A stretch of 64,000 bases of DNA from Apostichopus japonicus (Eukaryota; Echinodermata; Holothuroidea; Aspidochirotida; Stichopodidae). Positions 14,701 to 26,700 of the stretch are shown in pieces. The DNA lies in assembly GCF_037975245.1 (NCBI RefSeq), contig NC_092580.1, positions 33,257,001 through 33,321,000 of the forward strand, written 5' to 3'. A model generated the notes under the pieces. The model ran no database searches, was not told the DNA's origin, and was given only the letters and a program-made list of their open reading frames with translations. A program made the translations under genes and the position numbers. Within the stretch, counting starts at the first letter, position 1. The number at the start of each line of letters is the position of its first letter.

Positions 14701-17700
14701 AATTACAGTGTTGTATCTGGTGCATGAAACTAGTCTACCCATGAAGAATATTGGTTGCTATGGATACTGTGCTTATGTTCTGTTACATCATTCATGTTGT
14801 TAATGTCATTGCGTTACCAGGAGGTCATTCTTGAACTTGAGACTGGTATGTAGGCTGTTCTAGCTGACTGTTAATTTGTTTCGCTTTGAACATGTCATTT
14901 TCCTGTCCTTAAGATGAGTTTAATGCTGTTTTTTGGTAAAAAAGTAACTCTGTTAGTCATCAAATATTCATGGATATGAGCCACTATGTGGATGACAACT
15001 TCAAAATTTAATTTGATATAGTAACTTGTTTATGATCAAATGACTAAATAAGGTGTTAATACTCATTTTGAATAGCCAGGTGTGGAGCAGAGAAAGAAGG
15101 GATGAGTCCTGTGTCTGCTATGTGCCTGTTATCAAGTGTTTATCATTGAATATATCATATAGAGCTATCAGACCTGTAAATTGAGGTGGCAACATCTTAC
15201 AAATTTGCCCTTATATGTTTAGTTTCATAGAGTAAGTTTTTTTTTTTTTTTTCGTAAAGATTTTATCAAATTTAGAGAAAGATTCATTAAAGTTTTCCTG
15301 GAAGAGTCTGAAAGATTGCTATTCAGATATTGGTAGTGAGCCTTTTTGTTGATATCTTTTTTGCTCTTTTCTTGTCATTAGCCATTTCCTCCAAAGACAT
15401 TTACGGAGTCGAAAGACTTTGATAAATCGCTATCGGAACTCCGCCTAACACCTTCAGCTTCTCTCGTAGTCAGACCAGCAAGGGATGAACCACCTGTGAA
15501 AGGTGAGATGTTAAGCTGGTCACCAGGTGGTTTGGTGGATTGATTGAGTGTGATTCTGCGATCAACAGTGAAAGGGATGATGGGGGGAATGGGGGGGGGG
15601 GAAGGTGTGAGACTGAGGAAGATATTGAAGAGCCTTCTTTGCTTGTATGGAAAACAAAAGTATAAATTTAGTACCGAGCAACAGACATAGAGAGATACAG
15701 AGGCAAGGGGAATATGAAAGGGAGGTGGGGTGGGGGAGGGGGTGGTGGAATGGAGTGGAGGAGAAGGGAGGTGAGAGAACTAAATCTTTGCACAGATTAG
15801 CCCATATAGTTGTTCAGTGAGTCGTAGTCCTCAGTTAAATCGGCTAAATAAATATACAACCAAAAGGTTGTAGGTGACTCGGAGTGACCAATCGGAATAG
15901 TTAGATTGCTTAGGGTCTGGATAAATTTTAGTTCCTGCCTAAGAATGATATGGTATAAATGAAGACGTTTTCTCGATTTGAACTCAAGGATTTTCAAATG
16001 TGTAAAAGAGTGACAGCTGCAGTAGTGGATAGGACACTTGGAAATTTAGGCTTCACATAGCATGCACCTTGACCCTCCCCCCTCTTCCCCACCCATGTAG
16101 GAGCCATGACCATGAAGCAAGGTAGAGTTTAACTTGTGTTTAATCCTTCATATGTATTGTCTTTTCTCTCAATCAGTCCAACGACAGGATGAGCCATTAG
16201 ATTTTGCTGGTTTGGATAGCGTCCAGTCCACCTCTCAAGATGAGGCAGGTTGTTCAGATTTATCTGAAAGTGAGAATGTAGAAAATTTGGAAGAGAGTGT
16301 GAGGGTGAACGCTCCCACCCATGAGGAGGAGGAGGAGGAGGAGGAGGAGGAGGAAGAGGAGGAACAGCATGAGTTAGATTCTGTTGGGGGCGGGGTAGGG
16401 TTCAATCTGCCACCAGATCTTCATCTGCCAAGGGAGCTGGTGGACCAAGACAATCGGTTAGCGCATCCGAGAGGCGGCCCGCCACACAGACACGATCAGT
16501 TTAATCAAGAGATCGAGAGACAAGCAGGGTTTGTCAATGAACTTGGGCTTGGAGGTTTGATGAGAAGTAAGAACTGAAGGGAAAATAATGTCAAATTACA
16601 TAGTAATGATGACCTGAACACATTTATTTTTGCAATGTTGACAATTTTTTTGGTTACTTGCTATATGCAGGTTTTACTGTAGTGAAATGTGTCCAGCTGC
16701 TTAATGAGTGTAATGTACAGGGGTGCAACCACAATGTTTGTACTGGAGGGGAGGAGGGGGGGCAAAATATTGTTGGTAGCCCCTCCCGTTTGAGAATTTT
16801 TTTGTAAAATGCTGGGTGCTTTTGATGCAAATATACTGCAATATTTTGAGTTGAAGAAAGTTTAGCTGTAAAGGTTGCCCCCTGGTGATGTTACAGTTAG
16901 GGCAGTATTTCATTTGCCAAACTTTGAACATCCTAATGAAACGTCATGGTAATGATTGACGTAGTGTTACATTTATTCTTTTGGAGAAATTCTTGAATTA
17001 ATTTTGCCCTCGTGGCTGTTATCTTGAAGGAATGCGTGGACCTCATGACTGGGGAGAGGGTCAGAAGTTACAAGGAGATGCAGCAGGGCAAGGTCAGGAG
17101 GATGGGGAACAGATGGATGTGTCACCTGACTCAGCCGTTGTAGCAGGTACTGGTCTTCAATCAAAGTTGAAAGTATTTCTTAGAATTATTTCAACAAAAC
17201 AGTAGATTTTCTACCTTATTTTAAGCATCCCTATTAAAATGATAAAATATTAAAATTTAGGCATTTTTATTTTCATTAGTTTGCTTTTGAAAAGTATTAT
17301 TACTATATATACTATTACAACAAAAAGTTGAAGATTGTTTCCGTTGCCCCTGACTTATGCTAGAAATTGCCAAAAAATGGTTGCACACATTCAAAGTTTC
17401 AACATGCATTTTATCTGTAACTTAAGCCTTATGTAAACACAAAAGTCAATGCATCTTTACATGCTTGGGCTCAATTAACATTTAGATTTTAATTATAACA
17501 AGTACAACGATTGGAAACCAAGCTCTCATAATGGGCCAAAATTTTAGCAAATATGTACATTGTCCAGAACGTGTGATTATTCAACACACAATAGTATAAA
17601 AAAAAGACTGTTTTAGACCATTTGATTGATACATAATGAGTCCTTAAATGCTAAAGACCAACCACTTAAAAGGTTTCTTGCAAACTTAAATCCATATTAA

Positions 17701-20700
17701 CATGCTAAAATGTGGAGCCAATACTAATAATCTTGAAATTTACTTGTTTCTTGGCAATTTTATAGTTCTCTCTGGACTCTTTTATCAGCTGCTGCATTAC
17801 AACGATTGACTACAAGTTGCCATGGTAATGCTGAGGTCACCGAGGGCACTGCCACAGACAAACCAATCTCCTCCCTCTCGGACATGTGTTTCAAAAGTGT
17901 TTTGAAGTCCATCGACACCAAACCAGATCAACAAGCTACACCAGTTCATCTGGAGGCTATACCCAGTCATGTGGCCGTCAAACTCTTGAACGAGCTCAAG
18001 AGATCTGGTAGCCTGAGACCGAAGATTCTTCAGCTATTTCTGCCGTGGTAAGAGACAAGACTACAGTCCAGGGATTAAATGTGTGCTTATGTGGGATTTA
18101 ATTGTGAAACAAATACCATTGAACAGCTATTTAGAGGGAAAACTGTATCATGGAATTATGGATTAAATGACACCATAAGAAAGTTAATGATCTTAAGTGT
18201 GAACAAAATCACAGATTTCAGATACTGGTAATGCTTGCCCAGATGCTAGTGTATGTTGCATGTCTCTGAGGTACTCATTTGAAAGAAGAACAGTAATTAA
18301 ATGAACTGAATGTGCTAGCATTGTATAATCTCAGTCTGAGGGCTGGAATTAATGAAACATACTACCATTGTACAATTTCTGTTTGTGCGCTGGAATTAAT
18401 GAAACATGCTAGCATTATACCATCACTAAATAGAGAACAGGAATTGAAGCAACATGCTAGCATTGTACAATCTCTCTCTGAGGGCTGGAAATAGAGCAAT
18501 ATGCTAGCCACATGCTAGCATTGTACTATCATTGATAGAGAATAGGAATAAATGCAACTTGCTAGCATTGTACAATATCTGTCGGAGGGCTGGAAATGGA
18601 GCAATATGCTAGCCACATGCTAGCATTGTACTATCACTGATAGAGAATAGGAATTAATGGAACATGCTAGCATTGTACAATATCTGTCGGAGGGCTGGAA
18701 ATAGAGCAACATGCTAGCCACATGCTAGCATTGTTCTATCACTGATAGAGAATAGGAATTAATGCAACTTGCTAGCATTGTACAATATCTGTCGGAGGGC
18801 TGGAAATAGAGCAATATGCTAGCCACATGCTAGCATTGTACTATCACTGATAGAGAATAGGAATTAATGCAACATGCTAGCATTGTACAATCTCTCTCTG
18901 AGGGCTGGAAATAGAGCAATATGCTAGCCACATGCTAGCATTGTACTATCACTGATAGAGAATAGGAATTAATGCCACATGCTAGCATTGTACTATCACT
19001 GATAGAGAATAGGAATTAATGCCACATGCTAGCATTGTACAATATTTGTCGGAGGGCTGGAATTAAAGCAATATGCTAGCCACATGCTAGCATTGTACTA
19101 TCACTGATAGAAAATAGGAATTAATGGAACATGCTAGCATTGTACTATCACTGATAGAGAATAGCATTTTACAATATCTTTCTGGGGGCTGGAATATGCT
19201 AGCATTGTTCCATGTGTGAGGGCTGGAATTAAAGCAATATGCTAGCATTGCACCATCACTGATATAGAATATTAATTAAAGTAAAATGCTAGCATTGTAC
19301 CATGACAGACTGTATGTAATGTTTATTTGGCTGTGTTTAATAAAGGAGTGATGGACTCCAAGACTCAGTGACATGCCTAGTTTAGCGATATATATCAGAT
19401 TACAGGTAATAGTGTTGATTACTTGGTGAAGTGATCTGTCAAATTACCCAAGTTGGTAATATGGAATATGCACCAGATGAACTACTTAGGATAACTGGTT
19501 AAAGCTGGAATAAGTTACTGTGATCTTCTATGGTAACAAGATATAGAGTGATACGCTCTTGCTGATGTAGAATACAGACCGACAGGAGTGTTAAATACAT
19601 GTAAATACTGCACTGAACATTGCCATGTACACTTATACCATCCACACTGCACAAAGAAGTATTAAGCTTCCATTAACATGTTGCATATCAACAAAGGCAC
19701 CAACATTAGAAAACCAAAAGGTTGGATTAGTGGCTGCCCACATCTGAGGGTGGTATGAGTTAAATGTATTACCTTCCCATCGACTGAAAGTGTGTTACCT
19801 TTAACCTTTCACATTGATAACATCCAACAAAGTACATGAGATCTGATTTGTTCCATAAAATGGTTGCCATGAAGACTCCATTTTGTTTTCCTGTTGTCAG
19901 CCATCTGCGGGATCTCTCCCTTGACTGTTACAAGTATGCAACCAATGATCTTCTACAGTGTGTAAGCAGACATGCATTCCTCACACGACTTAGTCTGACA
20001 GCCTGCCAATTCATCACTGACCAAGGACTTCTGTCATTAACCAGTGAGTAACTCATGCTGCTGCTCCCTATTAGGCCTTTCTTAATACTGCCCTCTCTTG
20101 TTTTACTTATTCAATGCTTTATCTTGTGTGTGATTTCTGGGAGCTGCTACATGTGAGTACCCAGGGTGATTTTCAAGCAGTAGGGGCATAGCATAAACTA
20201 TTAGAGTAGTTAAATACTCATCTGCTGGAATTGGCCTAAATGATATGTACCATAGAAAAACATATAAAGAAATTCCTTTCTTAGTGTTAGTAATTTATGA
20301 TTGGTTCTTTCCTGTGATAGGTTCATTAATATTCATCATTTTGTGTGTTTGTGTGCGTGTGTGGATGTGCTGGTGTGTCTGTGTGTATGTCTGTCACAGC
20401 AAAACCAATCACAATCTTTACCAGCATATCCAATGGTAGTCTTGAACCTAGTAAAAGCCTGTAGTGTGGACCTGCCTTGGGTAGATATGAATCTCAACTC
20501 ATATCATCAGGGCGCATAATCATTTGTTTCATCAACAGTTGTAAATATTTTCCTTGATTCGACGCAATTTGCTAAGAGAAAGAAATATTTAAGCCTTCTA
20601 GCTCACCGTAACAATTTTCCCCAGAATTTGTTTTATATTCTTAGGGTTCATGTTTCCCCAGAATGATATTCTTAGGGTTCATGCTACCATCAAATCACCT

Positions 20701-23700
20701 GCATTGCTATATAGATTACATATTGATCACAGCCATTGGTATTTAGTTGCAGGTATTCAGGTATGAATATGCATTGATCCCATAATGATCACCAAACACA
20801 GTCTTTGCTTTTCAGTTGCAGGTTTTCATTTATGAATATGTATTGATGACATAATGATCACCAAACACAGCCATTGGATTTCAATTGCAGGTTTTCAGGT
20901 ATGAATATGTATAGATCCCATAATGAACGATCACCAATCACAGCCATGGATTTGATTGATTGATTTATAATGCCTATTCTGCTTACTGATTAATTCCCAA
21001 TTAACTCCCAACTTTCTCTGAGTTGATGAAGATTTTAATTGCTTCAACAATCTCTCTAGTCTTATTTACCTCGTCATCATACTGCTCATGATGTGACAGT
21101 TTTCCTTGCTTGTATTGTAAAGCATGGCAATACTTGTCATCCGTAGTCTGGGCATGGTCTATCATATCACCAATTCTATTTGTTACAATGGTTTTCTTTC
21201 AGGTTTGAAGAGGCTCCAACTTTTGAATTTGTGCAATAATTGGCAAGTCACAGACAAAGTCTTTCATCTTGTAACTGGTGAGTTAACTCTTTCTTTAACT
21301 CTTAAACCAACTTATAGAGGTTTCTCTCATATCCTATTTACTCTCACAGAGGAAGTTTGTGGTTTCTATTTCACCAAAACATAATTTATCATTACTTTGC
21401 ATGGTTCTGCTTTCTTCTTATGCAGAGCTTGGTAATCTTACAACTCTCATCTTGGAAGGGACATCAGTAACAGATGCAGGCTTGAAAACATTGACTTCTG
21501 GTAGTAACAAGATGCTCACCACTCTGAATTTGAACAGAACATCTGTGACTGACATTGGGGTAGCTTCCCTTACTAGTAAGTCTTTTAGCTCTCCTCCAGA
21601 CTTGCTTCAAGTCATTTTACCTCTGTATGATTTAACAATCTCTTTGTTTATCTCCTACCTCTCCTCTTCCCCTGTTGGTTTCTTGCTTTCTTCTCTCCAT
21701 TAATTTTGTCCCTTCTGTTACTGTTACTTGTCATTTAGCCTCTGAAGAAGATCCTGCTAGGATCGAAATGTCAGGCCAACTTACTTGTACACATTCTCTT
21801 ACACAGGCTCTCTAGTGGATGAGCAGTTTGCTAACAGTTTTATTTTATAAGTCATTCATTTCTTTTGTGTCAGTTTTGTGGGTGATGTCCTACATTTATC
21901 ACTTTTTGGTTCTCCTAGTTGTGGGGGATCACCTCATAAGTGAGCTAATCTTGTTGCTAGGAATTGATATTACAGTCCATGTGTCTATCAAAAAAAGCCT
22001 TTCATGTTTATCTGGTATATCTACATATATTGTCTCTATTCTTTCGCCTGATTAGATCTTCCAAATTTATCGGTGCTCGGACTAGAAAAAACTCTGGTGA
22101 GTATTTTGAATGGTTCAACATTGAATTGTCATATTTAACCTTACTTCCAGTGTAATTTTCATGGGATCTGTAGTTGTTTTCCGTGACTGATTGTTGCTAG
22201 GGAAACATAACTAACGTATTTCATGGTTGTTCCGTCGTCATGGTTTCCCCAATTGTGCTAGAATATCAAATAGTGGCTACTCACTGTCCGCTTCCAAATT
22301 GTGTACAACCATACTCTCGGAATGAACTAATTTCTTGAGACAATCAATCATGTAACTAACACTTGCTTCCAGTAAATATCTGTGAATAATTTGGATTGAT
22401 GGATCCTCCCGAGTTTTGAAAGCAGGTTTATTGTTCTAAAATTGATCATTAATCACTCCTCTTTGTAGGCAGCATTATTGTACCTTCACTCTCAAGAGAT
22501 TCATTTTTTGCCTTTAAACTTTCTGTTGACTGGCGCATATACACACGTTTACTTGGAGAGGTTAACATAAAATGGTAACATGATAGGCTTAGGGATGTTG
22601 AATTTAAGGTAATATAAACTGAATTGTATGGGTCTTTCCATCAGTATTCCTGAGGTTTTTCAAATAAGTGAGACATGTATAATTCTGTGCAATTAAGTAT
22701 GCTTTATTAATAAAGCTACCAGTCATAACAATGTATGTATTTGGTGAGACATCTCATTATAGAGTTGGTATAAAATATTACAAAAATTGCCAAAATTTCT
22801 GAAACCAATCCTTCAGTTGATTCTGTGTGTATTACCTACCCCCAACAATGCCACTAATTTGTATCCATTATTTAATATCCATTCTTTCATAATTCTTTGA
22901 TTGCTCACAGATTAAGCATCTAGAGGGCGTCAGTGTGTTATGTAAACTTCGTTCTCTGAACATCTCAAGGAACAGCCTAGTTGGCACGTCTGAATTTAAG
23001 TGCCTGCAGAAGCTGACAGGACTCTGTGTGCTCAATGTTGGTCAGATGGAAGATATGATGGGAGATGCAGTATTATTCTTTCTAGCAGGTGAAGATACAA
23101 TGCATATGCATATATGTAAATGCATATATGTAAATGATGCTTTCTGCACTCAGTTGGGACAATATTCTATATAATGTACTGTCATGTTCTGCCACTTGTT
23201 AGCACTTGTACTGACAGTATGAGAAGTATGAATAGTTTGGTTTGATTAGATGAAGGTTAGGAACTGCTCATACTGTCAGCACAAGTGGTTTGAAGCAAGA
23301 CATGAGAGGACAGTATAGAGTGGTATTAGCATTAAATCCTGGTCTGAACTGGCTGCATTATTAACAAGCCTTTACTGCAGATGATATCAAGTACTGGGAG
23401 GGTACAATTAGTTTTCTAGTGGAGTATGCTGCTGTAGTCTACACTACCTTCACAGACTTTGTTTACAATACTGTGTTATAATATTCTTTATCCCATTTCT
23501 TCACAGGCCTTGGCCTTAAACAGCTTACTTTACCAGACAGGCACACTACCACTGATGAGGGTTTGAAACACATTAGCAGTAAGTATGCAAGAATACTACA
23601 CGGTTGTTTGGGCTTGAAGCATGTAAATTATTAGTATGTATTCATTCTTACTGATGACAAAAACTAACACACATTAACAATGAGTATGTAGGAATACTAC

Positions 23701-26700
23701 TCAGTAGTATGGGCTTAAAGTATGTGACTTGCTAGTATGTGTTCATTCTTGCTGTGAGTATTCACTAAAACCTAAGTCAATTCAAAGTTAGCACAGGTAG
23801 TATGTAGGAATACTACTCAGTAGTATAGGCTTAAAGTATGTAACCTGTTAGTATGTGTTCATTCTTTCTGTGAGTATTCACTAAAACCTAAGTCAATTCA
23901 AACTTAGCACAGGTAGGTCTGTAGTGGTTCACTATTTTATATTTGTTGACTTCTTTCTCTAAATGCTTTCAAAATTGTTATCATTAAAGAAACGATAACA
24001 CCAGCATAATTGAGCCAAGTCACATATCAAGAGAACTACCGGAAAAAAGGTGAACTGGACTTTCTTTCTCTGATAGAGAATTAATTATTCACAATCAGAG
24101 CAAAGGTTCATGGAACCTTCTACTCCTTCCATACTTCCATTCCTTTCCATTCCTCCCATTACTTTGGCACTTGAGAACTATCTCTTTAAGAAATTTGGCT
24201 AATGTCTTTGGTTCTTTGCTTTCAGGTGAATGAAGTGGGTTGAAGAGGGGGAGGGGGGGGTAGTGAATGGCAGGATTAAACAGTCAAAACATGCATGTAT
24301 GTTATCCCAATAATTCATGGGGTACAAGATAAATATATTACATGACCAAAGAAACGTCATTGCTGATACTGTGAGCCTTGTGGCATTTTGTATTACTATG
24401 ATCTTTGGAATTTGTAACACATAAAAGTGAAGTCTACCTGTTACATTTATCAGGAGGACCCGAAAAAAACAATGGAGTAAATTTGTTGTCATTGATTTTC
24501 ATTGTTCTGCAGATTTACCTTTGGTTACCTTAGACCTGACAGATTACATTCATATCACAGACAGAGGAATCGAACATATCGGCAAGATTCAAAGGTATGT
24601 CTCTATATGTATTAGTTACCTTAGACCTGACAGATTACATTCATATCACAGACAGAGGAATCGAACATATCGGCAAGATTAAAAGGTATGTCTCTATATG
24701 TATTAGTTACCTTAGACCTGACAGATTACATTCATATCACAGACAGAGGAATCGAACATATCGGCAAGATTCAAAGGTATGTCTCTATATGTATTAGTTA
24801 CCTTAGACCTGACAGATTACATTCATATCACAGACAAAGGAATCGAACATATCGGCAAGATTCAAAGGTATGTCTCTATATGTATTAGTTACCTTAGACC
24901 CGACAGATTACATTCATATCACAGACAGAGGAATCGAACATATCGGCAAGATTCAAAGGTATGTCTCTATATGTATTAAGACTCCTTGTGAATAAGATTT
25001 TCAGAATGACTAAATGAGACACAAAGACCCGAAATTAATTTCAAAATAATATGTAAGATGGTGTTGGAACAAAACTTGGGACTAGAATGCATTCATCATA
25101 AACCATCTGTAAATTATTAACACAATTCTGCTTTAATTTTACTCTGCTTTACTCTGCTAGTAAAGATGTCTGTTATCCACCTGTTAAATATATGTATATA
25201 TTTGACAATAATATATAATAATAATAATAATGTATTGTTTTTACAACAACTATGTTTCTTGTGCAATTTCTCAGCCCTATGAACCCATCCCCCTCATCGC
25301 TGTATAAGACCATTTGTAGGGGATTTTGTAATATAAATAAATAAATTTTAAGTAAATAATATTTAAAGATTTGCATTTTTACTCTCTCTCTCTCTCCCTC
25401 TGCAGTCTGAAGAAATTATCTCTGTCAAATGTGAAAGTCACAGATGCATCGATGCATCACATAGCAGGTAAGTGAGGCCTCACAATCATAGTTGACAACA
25501 TGCATAAATACCTGTGAAACCAGTCATTTTAGTTAGGGAGGCAGTAAATTCCACCGTGTTCTCCCAAAGTTGGATGTTTAATTTACTCCCATGGAGTAGA
25601 TTCCATCCCACATCTCTTCTGCCTCCTCCCCCCCCCTAAAAAAAAAAAGAGAAAAAAAGCATAACAGAGTTTTTTAAGAAGGTTATGACTGCCTGTATTC
25701 ACAACATACAATCCAAGTTTGGATCGTGACGTTGACATTAGAAATTCATTACCTTATGAGGAGTTTTGTTCAAAGTGATGGTGGCTGAAAGGTTGGTGGG
25801 CTGTCATCCAAGGAGCATTGCATAATTTACCTCAATGAATTGGGTTTGTAAAGAAAATAAAAGTAAATACAAAAAGCTTGCTAAAGTTGTCAAATACAAG
25901 CTCATCTGTTGTACAATGTTGCATGACTTGGACTGTCTTGAGACTTGTTAAAGTCTTCTGACTGGCCTTGCATATGTAGATATGAAGGAATCTGGATGGT
26001 GGATGGGGGGAGGGGAGGGGGGGAGGGGAGGGGGAGGTTCCTGATGTTTATGTTTGACCCTCCTTTAATTAGATTCCTACTCAGTGTGTAAGTGTAGCTA
26101 TTCAGCCTTCCATATGTGCACATTGTGGTTGCTTAACATTCTCAAATAACTGTCATTGAATCAATTGGTTATATACTGTTGGGTCCCCTCCCCCTCCCCT
26201 CCTCCACCCCTTCCCTAAAAAACACTGTCAACAACAAGCACAGATTGGAAAGTTAAATGAGAATTGAAGAGCGAGGAAATTATTTGCTAACAAGGACTCA
26301 AACCAGTTACTGCTGGAATATAAGTACACCAAATAAAACACAAAAAGAAGCAAGGATCAAATGAAGTACCCCTGTACCTCTCACAGGACTAATCCCTCCC
26401 CCCCCCTTTCTACTGATATTGTCTTTATTCTATGTCTTGATGCATCCGCCCATCCTTAAAGTCTTTCAATATGTCTGTTTATTTCCATTTCTCGAAAAGG
26501 TTTATCGGAGCTTATAGATTTGAATCTTGACCGGACTCTGGTCACTAACACTGGTGCTATGCAACTCCATTCTCTGAAGAGACTTCAAGAGCTTAGTTTA
26601 GCAGAAACAAAGTAGGTTTACCATTTTGATACTTTATGTGAAGTGTCTTAATCCTCCAATTATGTACAGAACGCTCAGAAATAAGTTACCTTCCTCTGCA

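Noticed and set aside
18311-19302. Regular repeats resembling a CRISPR array
   Set aside because: Units are tandem and diverged with no unique spacers, and the host is an animal; this is a satellite. The same holds for 53983-54573.
24597-24979. Three overlapping 66-aa ORFs with near-identical sequence
   Set aside because: They are read-throughs of the 91-bp exon duplication in shifted frames and end at stops, so they are not genes.
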